From Archangium lipolyticum (lineage in GTDB: Bacteria > Myxococcota > Myxococcia > Myxococcales > Myxococcaceae), in contig NZ_JANKBZ010000011.1 of the NCBI RefSeq assembly GCF_024623785.1, positions 1-64,000 on the forward strand: 64,000 bases of DNA, in the 5' to 3' direction. The notes under the pieces were generated by a model. It was not told the DNA's origin. It searched no databases and was given only the letters and a program-made list of their open reading frames with translations. Below, piece by piece: positions 37,996 to 52,536 of this stretch (positions within the stretch are counted from its first letter, which is position 1; each line of letters begins with the position of its first letter). A program made the translations under genes and the position numbers.

Positions 37996-40900
37996 CTAGT
38001 ACGCCAGCTCCACTCGAAGATAGAGCCTGTCGGATCCATCGCGTGCCTCCTCCGTCAAGCCCGTCCCGGTGAACCCCAGCAGCGTATAGCCAGCGGCCAC
38101 ACGCAGGCGTTCGTTCACCCGGTACGCAACCTCGCCCCGTAGAGAACCCAACGCATCCTCGCCCACCGGCGCCACCGAGCGCAGCGCCGCCTCCACCGCC
38201 ACCTCCACCCCGTCCACCACTCGCACCGAGGGACGCAACGAGCCGGTGACTACCCATATCGCAACATCGCCCCGGTTGCTCCGCCCCACATGCAGCCCCG
38301 CCGCCAGCGCGAAGCGCTCCCCCAGACGCACCGCGGGTAGCAGTGAAATGATCTGCTGGGCTCGCTCCCCGAAGGGGGCGCGCTCGCCCGGCAGCAGCTC
38401 GCGCGTCAGCCCGTAGCGCGCCACCAGCAGGAACGGCCCCGGTCTCCAGGCGAGTGCCGCATAGCCCTCGAGCAGCCGGGCCTCCGCCTGCCGCGTCTCC
38501 CGCCGGTACGTGCGGCTGTAGTTCATCCGCCCGGAGATCGTCAGGTCCTCGCGCAGCACCGCCTCCGCCGCGAGCGCCATCACCGCCTGGATGCGATCCA
38601 CCGGCTCCGTCGAGCCGCGCACCGGCACGCCCCGTCCGAAGCCCAGCTCCATGCGCCCATCGGCCCGGAAGCGCTCCAGGACGAGCTGCCCGGAGAGGCT
38701 CGCCACGTCGCGCCGCAGCGGGGACGGTACGTCCAGGGGAGAGCGCACGCCCCGCTCGTAGCGCGCGCTCACGTTCAGCGCGCCGAAGAGGGTCTGCTGG
38801 AAGCCCACCGCTCTCGCCAGACGCACCGCGGTGGCGTCATGCGAGGCGACGTTCTCCACGAAGATGCGCGTCCCGTCCGACAGGTCCGTGTGCACCCCGC
38901 TCACCGCGCGGCCGGCGCCGAAGTCCGGCCCATCCACGTCCACCGAGTAGCTGCCGTAGTAGACGTCCTGGCCCCGGCGCCACGTGCCCTGCACCCAGGC
39001 CAGCGGCCCCAACTCGGGTCCCCAGCCGCCGCGCACGCCCACCAGGGCCTCGTCACTCACTCTCACGTCCGCGCCCGCCGAGGTGAAGGAGTCATCCACC
39101 CGGCCCGGGCCCTCGCCGCGCAGCACCAGCGCCTGCCGGTGGCCGGCCGACAGGCGCAGCCACTCGTTCACCGAATAGTGCCCGTGCAGCCCCGCCGACG
39201 TCCTTCCTCCCTCGAGCAGCGGACCCTCGATGGGCTCGTCACGGGCTCGCAGGCTGGCGTCGCGCACCTCCACGCGCACACCCCACCGGTCCCACTCGTA
39301 GCCGACCCCCACGCCCAGGGTGCGCGCCCCCAGCGGCACCTCCAGGAAGGGCCACCGCGGATCCGCCGAGAGCCGGTCATCCCCCAGCACCGTCAGGCGC
39401 CAGGGGCCCAGCGGCTGCACCACACGCAGGGAGAGCTGATGCGAGGCCCGGGTATCCGCGTGCGTCCCATCGGAGAAGCCCGCCGTGCGCCGGCGGAAGG
39501 CCGCATCCACGGAGCCCGTACCGAAGAGGCCCGGCCCGCGCAGGCGCAGCCCCACGGCGTCACCACCGGGCGGTGCCCACTCCTCGTCCGGCCGGAACCA
39601 CGTGAGGCCTCCGTCGTCCGAGATCCCGAACAGCTCCGGCAGCACCGCCGCGCCACGGCTCCGCGCCACCTCGGCCATCAGCGTGTAGCCGCCCAGCGTG
39701 GTGCGCGCGTGCCCGGAGAGGAGCACGTAGGGGCGCCCCTCGCGCTGCTCGCGCACGGCGGACAGGGACACCCGGCTGCGCCCCCACTCCGCCCAGGCCT
39801 CACCTCCGGCGGTGTCGGTCGGCGCGTCGTCCAGCCGCAGCACGGCGTACTGCACACAGAGGACGGGCTCCGGCGCCGCCGTCAGCGGATCCGTGCCCAG
39901 CAGCGGCTCTCCGAGGATGAGGGACAGCGGGCGCGCGAGCAGGATCCGGCCCGCCGAGTAGTCGATGTCGTAGTCCCTGCCCCGCACCAGATGACGCTCG
40001 CCGAGCGGCAGGCCGGTGACGCCGTCGCGCAGCTCCACGCGCAGCAGCTCCGAGCCCTCCGCCACCGACCCGGAGCCCAGGTAGTAGAGGCTGCCGCCCG
40101 TGGTGCGCAGCTCCTCGTACGCGGGCACGGCGGAGAGCAGCCGCGTGGGATCCGTCAGCCCTCCGGCGAAGGCATTCACTCCCGCGCGCAGCCGCCCCAG
40201 GTGGGTGGCCAGCTCCGCGAAGGGACCGAACAACGGCCGGTGGTAGCGGCCCACCTCCCCCTCCGCCTCCCACGCCCGGTACGTCCCCAGTCCCACCCGG
40301 CCGAACCGCTCATGGCGCACCTCCAGCCGCAGGCGGCTCTCGGCGGGGTTCGGCGTGAGGCCCACGGACGTGTCCCCCCACTCGGGAATGGCCAGATCCG
40401 GATCCGGCGCCCGATCCAGCCGGGGGAGACGGACACGCAGCCAGTCCGCCAGCGGCCGCTCGCTCAGGGTGTCCACGTCGGTGTCCCGCAGGTCCAGCTC
40501 GCCGGCCAGGGAGAAGGGGCCCAGGCGCGCCTCGCCATGGGCCGCGCCCCGCCCTCGCAGCCGGAAGTCCCCGGTGGCGGGCGACAGCGTGGCCTCCACG
40601 TCCAGCAGGCCCACCGCGAAGGGCCGCGGCTCCGCCATCAACGTCATCATCACCGTCCGCGCCGGCTCGCCGGGACGCAGCACCACCAGGTCCACCGGGT
40701 TGTGGCCCGGCTCGAGCACCAGCGGCACCAGCGCGGATCCCTCCGGCCCCACCGTCACCTCGCCCCGGGGCGAGCGGATGCGCGTCCCCTCGGGGAACTC
40801 GGCGATCACCGAGGAGGTGCCGCTGGCCGCGGGCTTTCCCTCCACGCCCGGCAACCGCAACACCCCCACGGGCTCGGGCTCGCGGGGGATGACGAGCAGG

Positions 40901-41595
40901 CTCCCGTCGCGCGGCACCACGTCGATGCGCTGGCGGAAGAGGCGCAGGGTGTTCCCGGTCCCGAGGGCGGAGATGGGCAGCACGTTCTCCCCGGAATCCA
41001 ACCGGACGCGCACGCGCCAGGCGCCCTCCGCGTCCACCTCCGCCGGGACGCCCCCCACCTTCACCACGTCCCCCGGCGAGGCCTTCCCGGCCACGAGGAA
41101 GTCCACTCCGCCCGGGACCACCGCCGCCGAGGGGGGCGACGCGTCATAGGAGAGCGCCAGGGGTGGGGTGGACGCGGCCTTCGTGCGCACCGCGAAGTCC
41201 TGGAGCACCACGGCGGCCCACGGCACCTCCACCGTGACGGCCTCGGGAGCGGCCTCGCTGTCCGGGGGCAGCGTCCGCGCATCCAACCGCAGCCGTTGCC
41301 GGCCGGGCCGCAGGTGCACACCGCCCGTCAGGTCGGGACTGCGCGCGTCCACCTCCGCGAAGTGGTAGCGGCCCCGGGCGTCCGTGCGCACCTCGCGGCC
41401 AGTGGCCAGCACCAGCCGGACGTCGGGCAGCCCCGGCTCCTCGGGAGCGCAGCGCCCATCCCCGTCCAGGTCGCGGCACACGCGCCCGACGATGGCCGCG
41501 CCCAGCTCCGGGGGCTCCGCCCTCGCCAGCTGCGCCCGCGCGAGGCCCGGAAGCAGCAGCAGGAGGAGACACACCGCCCATCCGGCCCGCCTCAC
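37996..41595 (-). CDS. Large outer-membrane beta-barrel protein with SdrD/carboxypeptidase-like repeats
   Basis: This 1199-residue protein has a signal peptide (WAVCLLLLLLPGLARAQL). It then has an SdrD/B-like or carboxypeptidase-regulatory-like domain (VGRVCRDLDGDGRCAPEE, DVRLVLATGREVRTDARG) followed by further beta-sandwich segments to about 330. The second half looks like an outer-membrane beta-barrel, with alternating strands such as WEAEGEVGRYHRPLFGPFAE. It ends in RLYLRVELAY, an aromatic C-terminal strand of the type recognised by the BAM complex. The start is GTG 41595, overlapping the stop of the upstream gene by four bases (GTGA). It probably displays or exports the neighbouring secreted proteins. 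Confidence 0.75.
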   Translation of the reverse strand: MRRAGWAVCLLLLLLPGLARAQLARAEPPELGAAIVGRVCRDLDGDGRCAPEEPGLPDVRLVLATGREVRTDARGRYHFAEVDARSPDLTGGVHLRPGRQRLRLDARTLPPDSEAAPEAVTVEVPWAAVVLQDFAVRTKAASTPPLALSYDASPPSAAVVPGGVDFLVAGKASPGDVVKVGGVPAEVDAEGAWRVRVRLDSGENVLPISALGTGNTLRLFRQRIDVVPRDGSLLVIPREPEPVGVLRLPGVEGKPAASGTSSVIAEFPEGTRIRSPRGEVTVGPEGSALVPLVLEPGHNPVDLVVLRPGEPARTVMMTLMAEPRPFAVGLLDVEATLSPATGDFRLRGRGAAHGEARLGPFSLAGELDLRDTDVDTLSERPLADWLRVRLPRLDRAPDPDLAIPEWGDTSVGLTPNPAESRLRLEVRHERFGRVGLGTYRAWEAEGEVGRYHRPLFGPFAELATHLGRLRAGVNAFAGGLTDPTRLLSAVPAYEELRTTGGSLYYLGSGSVAEGSELLRVELRDGVTGLPLGERHLVRGRDYDIDYSAGRILLARPLSLILGEPLLGTDPLTAAPEPVLCVQYAVLRLDDAPTDTAGGEAWAEWGRSRVSLSAVREQREGRPYVLLSGHARTTLGGYTLMAEVARSRGAAVLPELFGISDDGGLTWFRPDEEWAPPGGDAVGLRLRGPGLFGTGSVDAAFRRRTAGFSDGTHADTRASHQLSLRVVQPLGPWRLTVLGDDRLSADPRWPFLEVPLGARTLGVGVGYEWDRWGVRVEVRDASLRARDEPIEGPLLEGGRTSAGLHGHYSVNEWLRLSAGHRQALVLRGEGPGRVDDSFTSAGADVRVSDEALVGVRGGWGPELGPLAWVQGTWRRGQDVYYGSYSVDVDGPDFGAGRAVSGVHTDLSDGTRIFVENVASHDATAVRLARAVGFQQTLFGALNVSARYERGVRSPLDVPSPLRRDVASLSGQLVLERFRADGRMELGFGRGVPVRGSTEPVDRIQAVMALAAEAVLREDLTISGRMNYSRTYRRETRQAEARLLEGYAALAWRPGPFLLVARYGLTRELLPGERAPFGERAQQIISLLPAVRLGERFALAAGLHVGRSNRGDVAIWVVTGSLRPSVRVVDGVEVAVEAALRSVAPVGEDALGSLRGEVAYRVNERLRVAAGYTLLGFTGTGLTEEARDGSDRLYLRVELAY

Positions 41596-43517
41596 GGCCG
41601 CACCTCGACGAGCGCGGTGACGCCGGTGGCCACGTCCGCCACGGACACGCTCACCGGCCCCTCGTGCTTCACGACGAAGCTGCCGCGGCCCTCCTTCTCC
41701 TGAACCCCACCCCGCTCACCCGCGGACTGCCAGATGTGGACCTTCCGCCCCTCCAGCACCCGGCCCGAGGCGTCCTCCACCCAGTACGTGACGCGCGGGC
41801 CTTCCACCTTCAGCCGCACGTTCACCGGCACGGCGGGCGCCAGCCGCACCGACCGCTCCGCCATGGCCGGTGCGAGCGCCCGCCCCAGCGGGAACACCGG
41901 CCCGCCCTCGGCCACCACGTAGACCGTCTGCCGCAGGCCGGGCCATTGGCCATGCACCACCTCCACCCGGCCCGGACGCAAGGGGCCGAGCGACACCGTG
42001 CCTCCCGGCCCCGTCACCCGCTCCTCGTCGCCCACGCGCAAAGACTGCGCCGGTACCGGCAGGCCCACCAGGTCCGTCACCCCCACGTACAGCTCACTCC
42101 GCTGCACCCACACTCTCAGGTGCGCCGGTTCCGTGCCGACCGGGCCATACGTCTCCGCCTTCACCACCGTGTCACCCAACGGGCCCTGGGGCGGCAGCGT
42201 CCAGGTACTGGTGAGGACCCCCGGAGCCACCTCGCGCACCGGGCTGAACGTGCCCACCGGCGCCTCCATCACCCCCAGCGCCCCGGGCCTCGGCACGCCC
42301 AGGGCGTCCCGCGCGGTGACGGTGACGGCCACCAGCGAGCCCAGGTGCACCATCGGCTCGGGCAGGGACAGCGAGGCGCTCGCCACCGGCCCCTGGACGA
42401 GCTGCAGCGACAGCTCCTCGCGCGAGCTGGCCCCGCGCTCCGGCCAGAGGGCCACCAGCCGCTCCGGCTCCGGGGGCAGCGTCCTCGGAGCGGTGTAGAT
42501 CCACTCGAGCAGCCCCCCCTCGGCGCGCGTGGGGCCGCGCAGGGAGCCATGACGGACCGTGGCCGACACCCGCGCATCCAGCACCGGCTGGCCGAAGGCA
42601 TCGCTGGTGGCGCACAGCATGCGGGCCCGGGAGACCCCATCCGCCGGGAGCCGCTGCGGGTTGAGGACGCACGCCAACCCGTCGGTGGGAGGCAGCGCCA
42701 GATCCATCCGCGAGCGCCGCACGTTGCCCGCCGCGTCCACCGCGCGTGCCTGGCCGAAGCGGTGGCCGGGAGGGACGATGACGGGAACCCGGAAGCGCCC
42801 GTCCGGAGCCGCCTTCACCGGCCCGAAGCTCGCGCCGGCGATGGTGATGGAGAGCTGCGCGTTCGGCTCGGTACGGCCCGGCAACTCCACCGAGGCGGCC
42901 AGCGGCACCAGCACCTTGCCGTAGGCGCCGTGAATGGACTGCGGGTGGGGCCACGCCGAGAGGGCCACCAGGATGGCCACCTCCGGGTAGCGCGTGTCCG
43001 GCAGGACGTAGCGGGCCTGCCAGGTGCCAGGCCCGGTCCGCGCGAGCCCCTCCACCCGGCCCACGTTGGCCCGCAGCACGGGGGGCGCTCCGGAGTCATC
43101 CGGCGCACCGTCCGAGCCGATCATCCGCACCGTGAGCCGGGCTTCCTTGTCCCGCCCCTTCACCGGCGCGGGAGGCTCCAACGCGAGCGACACCCGCGTG
43201 GCCGGCGGCCCCAGCACGTACCGCGCCTCGGCCCCGAGCCCCTCACCCGCGGCGCTGATCCGCACCTCCCGGGCGCCCGGCTCGGGGACGACCAGGAACG
43301 TCCGCAGCGGCGGCTGCTCGGGACCGGGCTGGAGCCGTGCCCCACTCGCGGACACGGAGATCCCCTGTGCCGGCACGGGCGCACCGGTGGCGTCCCGGCG
43401 CACCAGGGCGATGGAGAAGCCCTCGGGTGGCACGGCCGCGGACGGCCCCAGCAGGTCGAGCGTGTCCGCCGAGGCCGCCGTGGCGGCCAGCAGCAGCGCT
43501 GGCAGTAGGAGGTTCAG
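41592..43517 (-). CDS. Secreted beta-rich protein with abnormal start codon
   Basis: This secreted protein of about 641 residues is beta-rich, with Ig-like and PKD-like segments (for example VSLALEPPAPVKGRDKEARL and EPMVHLGSLVAVTVTARDAL). A clear signal peptide (LNLLLPALLLAATAASADTL) lies in frame upstream of the first GTG/ATG candidate at 43433, but no ATG, GTG or TTG precedes it: a TAA lies just before. CTG at 43517 is the only plausible in-frame start. Alternatively one base is missing, and translation from ATG 43543 was originally in frame. If translation starts at 43433 the signal peptide is lost. It is part of the surface operon and overlaps the barrel gene by 4 bases. Confidence 0.7.
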   Translation of the reverse strand: MNLLLPALLLAATAASADTLDLLGPSAAVPPEGFSIALVRRDATGAPVPAQGISVSASGARLQPGPEQPPLRTFLVVPEPGAREVRISAAGEGLGAEARYVLGPPATRVSLALEPPAPVKGRDKEARLTVRMIGSDGAPDDSGAPPVLRANVGRVEGLARTGPGTWQARYVLPDTRYPEVAILVALSAWPHPQSIHGAYGKVLVPLAASVELPGRTEPNAQLSITIAGASFGPVKAAPDGRFRVPVIVPPGHRFGQARAVDAAGNVRRSRMDLALPPTDGLACVLNPQRLPADGVSRARMLCATSDAFGQPVLDARVSATVRHGSLRGPTRAEGGLLEWIYTAPRTLPPEPERLVALWPERGASSREELSLQLVQGPVASASLSLPEPMVHLGSLVAVTVTARDALGVPRPGALGVMEAPVGTFSPVREVAPGVLTSTWTLPPQGPLGDTVVKAETYGPVGTEPAHLRVWVQRSELYVGVTDLVGLPVPAQSLRVGDEERVTGPGGTVSLGPLRPGRVEVVHGQWPGLRQTVYVVAEGGPVFPLGRALAPAMAERSVRLAPAVPVNVRLKVEGPRVTYWVEDASGRVLEGRKVHIWQSAGERGGVQEKEGRGSFVVKHEGPVSVSVADVATGVTALVEVRP

Positions 43518-43558
43518 AGGGTCGGTAAATTATCAGCGACCATGCCGTGCCCGAAGTT

Positions 43559-45295
43559 CTATCGACGAGCGGCGGCACGGGCCCGATTCCGGGCGGTCCT
43601 GTGACGGAACGACAACGCGGCGAACAGCCACACGCCGAGCACGGACACCGGGCCGCCCGCCGCGCCGCAGCCCGGGAACGGCTTCTGCGGAGCCTCGACA
43701 CCCGCCACCAGTCCCGAGCCGCCCGTGCCGAAGCCACTGCCCGACGCCTTGGCCAGCCCCTCGTACCCGCTCGGCACGAAGCCGCGGGCCATACGCCCCT
43801 TCGTCCCACTGGTGTTCACGGGCACGGAGGGCACGAGCTGGCCATGGTGGATCTCCCCCACCTCCTTGGTCGGCCCCCCGCCCCCCACCTCGACATCGCA
43901 CGACGGCTCACCGTAGACGCGCACCTGGAAGGCACCGCCGGGCACGCCGTCCGCCTGGGCGGACAGCTTGAAGCTGCCCTGCAGCGGCACCGCCTTGGCC
44001 GCGCCCGGCACATCGAGCCCGAAGGACTCGGGGCCCACGTGCAAGCCCGGGCCGAGCCACACCCGGCCCGCCGTGGCTCGCGAGCCCTTGTAGCCGTTGT
44101 CCACGCACAGCACGCCGGTGCCCAGGGCATTGAGCTCCAGGGAGGCCACCTCCGAGGTGTCCGAGGAACGGTTCACTTGCAGGGAGCCCAGCAGCGGCCG
44201 GGCCCCGGGCAGGGCGCACACGGCGGCCGGATTCTCGATGGTCGGTGTCGGCGCGCAGTCCGTCGGCAGGCGGAACACGTAGGCGTAGACGTTGAGATCG
44301 CCCTCCTGCCGCACCGCCCACACCACGCGCACCAGACCATCCGGCTCCACGCTGATGTCGCTGAGCGTCTCGGTCTCCGGCGTGTCGGTGAGGCGGTAGT
44401 ACGTCTGCGTGCGCAGGTCGTACAGCACGACGTCGACGTTGGAGGACGTGGCGGAAGCCTTCTGCTCGAAGGCGATCAGCGGGCCGCTGATGCTGGGGTT
44501 GGCGTCCGCTCCCGGCAGCGGGAGGTACCGGGCCAGACCGCCTCCCACCGGCTGCCAGGCGATGTCCGATTCCAACACGCCGTTGACGGTGCGCGCGGTG
44601 ACGTACACCGCCACCTCGCCGTTGGTGTCGGGCGCGGAATCCTCGCCCTCCGTCCCCGTGAGCTGAGCGACCTCGTAGCCCCCCTCGACCGTGCGGGCCG
44701 ACCAGATGTCGCACCCGTCGGTGCTGGTGGCGCACTTCGCCCACACCACCGTCGACCCATCCGCGCTGACGGCGGGCGTCTTGTCCAGGAGCAGATCGTC
44801 CGTCAGCAGGGTGAGCGCCTGCGAATCCAGGCGGAAGGCGAAGAGCTCCGCCGGCTTGGAGCCAGCGGTATAGCCCAGCTCCTGCCACGCCACCGTCTGG
44901 TTGCCGATGGCGACGGCGCGCCGGTCCGCGCCCGTGCGGGGGGCGAGCTCCTCCGCCATTCCCCCCTTGCGGACATTGAAGCGGTAGACGCGGTTGCCGC
45001 TGGTGGTGCGGGTGAAGACCACCGTGTCTCCGCTCACCTCGGAGCTGGAGTCGAAACCGCCCTCGTTGGGGATGACGCGATCCGTTCCCGTGAGCACATC
45101 GTGGTAGTGGATCTCACTGCTGCTGATGCTCAGCCGCTGCGTGTAGGACACCACCGGACCGCTCACGTGGGGATCCGTCTGGTCTCCTGGCCCGTTGTTG
45201 ATGACCAGGGATTTGCCGTGTATCGGCGCCCCGACGGTCTGGCCAAGGGCCAGCGCGGGCAGCAGGCACACAAGCAGGATGGGCGTCCGCAGCAT
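43559..45295 (-). CDS. Secreted beta-propeller protein with MYXO-CTERM-like tail
   Basis: This 578-residue secreted protein starts at ATG 45295 with a signal peptide (LRTPILLVCLLPALALGQ). Residues about 30-350 show repeated beta-blades like VNYT.../TVVFTRT/LTDDLLLDKTPAVSADGSTV, resembling TolB/WD40-type propellers. A second half has immunoglobulin-like segments. The C-terminus has PFPGCGAAGGPVSVLGVWLF and a basic RHRTARNRARAAARR, a MYXO-CTERM-type sorting tail. It is part of the minus-strand surface operon. The 168-base gap to the upstream FecR-type gene (45296-45463) shows no obvious promoter or hairpin. Confidence 0.75.
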   Translation of the reverse strand: MLRTPILLVCLLPALALGQTVGAPIHGKSLVINNGPGDQTDPHVSGPVVSYTQRLSISSSEIHYHDVLTGTDRVIPNEGGFDSSSEVSGDTVVFTRTTSGNRVYRFNVRKGGMAEELAPRTGADRRAVAIGNQTVAWQELGYTAGSKPAELFAFRLDSQALTLLTDDLLLDKTPAVSADGSTVVWAKCATSTDGCDIWSARTVEGGYEVAQLTGTEGEDSAPDTNGEVAVYVTARTVNGVLESDIAWQPVGGGLARYLPLPGADANPSISGPLIAFEQKASATSSNVDVVLYDLRTQTYYRLTDTPETETLSDISVEPDGLVRVVWAVRQEGDLNVYAYVFRLPTDCAPTPTIENPAAVCALPGARPLLGSLQVNRSSDTSEVASLELNALGTGVLCVDNGYKGSRATAGRVWLGPGLHVGPESFGLDVPGAAKAVPLQGSFKLSAQADGVPGGAFQVRVYGEPSCDVEVGGGGPTKEVGEIHHGQLVPSVPVNTSGTKGRMARGFVPSGYEGLAKASGSGFGTGGSGLVAGVEAPQKPFPGCGAAGGPVSVLGVWLFAALSFRHRTARNRARAAARR

Positions 45296-45463
45296 CGTGG
45301 CTGACCTCCGGTGGTTCTTCGGGCGGGAAGACCCCTCTTCAAGAGAAAGGGTTCCCGGGCTCAGCCCCCCAGGCGCCAACCCGCGCCACTTCTCAGTGCT
45401 CAAGAGCGTGCAAATCGCGGGCCCAACCACCCGTTTTCCGCGCGCTCGTCTGTCAACCTACCA

Positions 45464-46441
45464 TCATTGCCCGTCCGGACGGGGGTCATTCCACATCCCC
45501 GGGTCGACGATGACCTGCTTGGGAGGGGTGGTGTCCACGTTGAGATCGCGTTTGAGCTCCTGGCGCAGGCCGCCCACGGAGAGGGCATGGATGCGCACGG
45601 TGTTGGAGCCCTCCTGGAGGGGCAGGGTCTTGGAGAAGCGGCCCTGGTCGTCCGTGGGGATGATCTGCCCCTCGATGTCGACGTGACTGCCGGGCTCGGT
45701 CTGCCCGGAGACGACCATCTGGCGCCGCGTCAGCGTGGGGCGGGCGGGCCAGTTCACCTTGAGCAGGAGGCTGGTGGGGATGGGAGTGGGATCCGAGGGC
45801 CCGCGGCCGGGGCGGATGATGGACTGCTGGCCGGCGCGGACGATGACGACCTTGCCCTGGCCGATGAAGGCGACCTCGCCCTCCTGGGTGCCCACGGCGA
45901 CGGTGCCCTTGCCGTTGTTGCTCATGGTGAAGCGGCCGCCCTCGGTCCGGGCCACGGCGTCACTGCCCGCGGCTCTCACCTCGAAGGTCTGCCGGGCGCC
46001 GGGTTTGACGCGGGTCGTCGTCATACCGTTGGCGAGCATGAGGCGGGAGAGGGTGTCGGTGAGGGCCTCGATGGACACCTCGGTGCCGGCCTCCATGCGG
46101 ACCTCCACCGTCTCGCCGTTGACGAGCACCGCGTAGGAGCCTTCCAGGGTACGCACCGCGTCCGAGGGGTGCAGGGCCTCGCCGGGGCGGACCGCGTGCC
46201 ACTCCCCGTTGCCGCGGCGCACCTCCACGGTGCCGTGGATCTCCTCCAGCTTCAGCGAGCTCCGCGCCACGGGGGCCTGCTCGGGAGGCCGGGGAACCTC
46301 CGGCACCACGGGCGCGGGCGGAGGAGGAGCCGCCGGGGGCTCGTGGAGGAAGAGGAAATAGCCCAGCGGCAGCGCCGACAGGATGGCGGCGAGCGCGATC
46401 AGGAAGCGTACGGTGCGCCGGGGAGAACGGGGGGCGTCCAT
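45464..46441 (-). CDS. FecR-domain membrane protein
   Basis: This 325-residue protein starts with a short cytoplasmic part and one membrane helix (VRFLIALAAILSALPLGYFLF). A Pro-rich linker follows, then a FecR-type domain (about 60-215: VEVRRGNGEWHAVRPGEALH, DAVRTLEGSYAVLVNGETV, GEVAFIGQGKVVIVRAGQQS). An Ig-like domain (VSGQTEPGSHVDIEGQIIPT) follows. FecR domains often relay surface signals, or here may bind a matrix component. The start is ATG 46441, 35 bases after the kinase stop. It is in the surface operon, between the kinase pair and the secreted proteins. Confidence 0.85.
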   Translation of the reverse strand: MDAPRSPRRTVRFLIALAAILSALPLGYFLFLHEPPAAPPPPAPVVPEVPRPPEQAPVARSSLKLEEIHGTVEVRRGNGEWHAVRPGEALHPSDAVRTLEGSYAVLVNGETVEVRMEAGTEVSIEALTDTLSRLMLANGMTTTRVKPGARQTFEVRAAGSDAVARTEGGRFTMSNNGKGTVAVGTQEGEVAFIGQGKVVIVRAGQQSIIRPGRGPSDPTPIPTSLLLKVNWPARPTLTRRQMVVSGQTEPGSHVDIEGQIIPTDDQGRFSKTLPLQEGSNTVRIHALSVGGLRQELKRDLNVDTTPPKQVIVDPGMWNDPRPDGQ

Positions 46442-46476
46442 GGGGCCTTCAAACTACCTCAGACACATGCCGGGAC

Positions 46477-51644
<5,168 letters not shown>

Positions 51645-51746
51645 GATGTCCGGAATTCTACGCGCAGACGGGGGGAGACCCCAGGGTCTGTTGGACAACG
51701 GTGGACCCACACGGATTGTGCGTGCTCATCCTTGAACGAATTGACT

Positions 51747-51763
51747 CTATACGTATGTTCAGG
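51747..51763. promoter_or_regulatory. Predicted LexA operator (SOS box)
   Basis: CTATACGTATGTTCAGG matches the Myxococcus LexA box as I recall it (CT-R-H-A-M-R-Y-B-Y-GTTCAG-S) at all but one position. It lies 64 bases before the lexA start and about 103 bases before the hybrid kinase start. LexA binding here would autoregulate lexA and might influence the divergent gene too. Confidence 0.65.
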
Positions 51764-51826
51764 GAGCATGACGGTACTGAAAGCCTGTTGCGCCGGTGGG
51801 TTGCCCACCAGACGAGGGAGCGAGGC

Positions 51827-52489
51827 ATGGAAGAGCTGACGGAACGCCAGCGGGAAATCCTGGCCTTCATCGTCAAGGAGACGGAGTCGCGGGGCTTCCC
51901 TCCGACGATCCGGGAGATTGGCGAGGAGATGGATATCCGCTCGACCAACGGGGTGAACGATCACCTCAAGGCACTCGAGCGCAAGGGGTACCTGAACCGG
52001 GGCGAGCAGCAGAGCCGTTCGCTGGTACCGACCAAGCGGGCGAGGCTGCTGCTGGGACTGGGGGTGAGGAAGGAATCGGGGATGGTGGAGGTGCCGCTGC
52101 TGGGCAAGGTAGCGGCGGGCGCTCCCCTGCTTGCTCAGGAGAACGTGGAGGACTCGGTCCGCATCGACAGCTTCCTGCTGGGAGGCCAGGGGCGCGAGGT
52201 GTTCGCCCTCCGGGTCAAGGGCAACTCGATGATCGACGACGGCATCTTCGACGGGGACTACCTCTTCGTGCGCAAGACGCCGCAGGCGCAGGCCGGAGAC
52301 ATCGTGGTGGCGCTGATCGAGGACGAGGCGACGGTGAAACGCTACTACCCGGAGGGAGAGCGCATCCGGTTCCAGCCGGCGAACGCCACGATGCAGCCCA
52401 TCTACGTGAGCAAGGCGGAGTTCCGCTCGACGATGATCCTGGGCCAGGTGGTGGGGGTGTACCGCAAGCTCCCCGGCGGGAAGATCTGA
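51827..52489 (+). CDS. lexA: LexA repressor of the SOS response
   Basis: This 220-residue LexA has an N-terminal winged helix ([39 protein letters not shown]), the cleavage site Ala97-Gly98 in KVAAGAPLL, the catalytic Ser134 in KGNSMIDDG and Lys171 in EATVKRYY. It represses DNA-damage genes and self-cleaves with RecA filaments. The start is ATG 51827, with GGGAGCGAGG upstream. An open frame back to 51701 has no typical LexA sequence. A matching operator lies upstream. It is monocistronic: a shared terminator follows, and the next gene is convergent. Confidence 0.95.
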   Translation: MEELTERQREILAFIVKETESRGFPPTIREIGEEMDIRSTNGVNDHLKALERKGYLNRGEQQSRSLVPTKRARLLLGLGVRKESGMVEVPLLGKVAAGAPLLAQENVEDSVRIDSFLLGGQGREVFALRVKGNSMIDDGIFDGDYLFVRKTPQAQAGDIVVALIEDEATVKRYYPEGERIRFQPANATMQPIYVSKAEFRSTMILGQVVGVYRKLPGGKI

Positions 52490-52500
52490 GGAGACAAAAC

Positions 52501-52523
52501 CCCCTCTCCCTCTGGGAGAGGGG
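52501..52523. terminator. Bidirectional intrinsic terminator
   Basis: CCCCTCTCCC and GGGAGAGGGG form a perfect 10-bp stem with a TCT loop. On the minus strand, GTTTTG follows the stem, so it is a classical terminator for the TPR lipoprotein gene and its operon. On the plus strand it lies 12 bases after the lexA stop. Confidence 0.75.
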
Positions 52524-52536
52524 TGGCCCCTACCTC

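Noticed and set aside
34980-38072. A 1030-codon frame opposite the MYXO-CTERM gene
   Set aside because: It is Arg/His-rich without any motif, while the minus-strand frame has a signal peptide and sorting tail.
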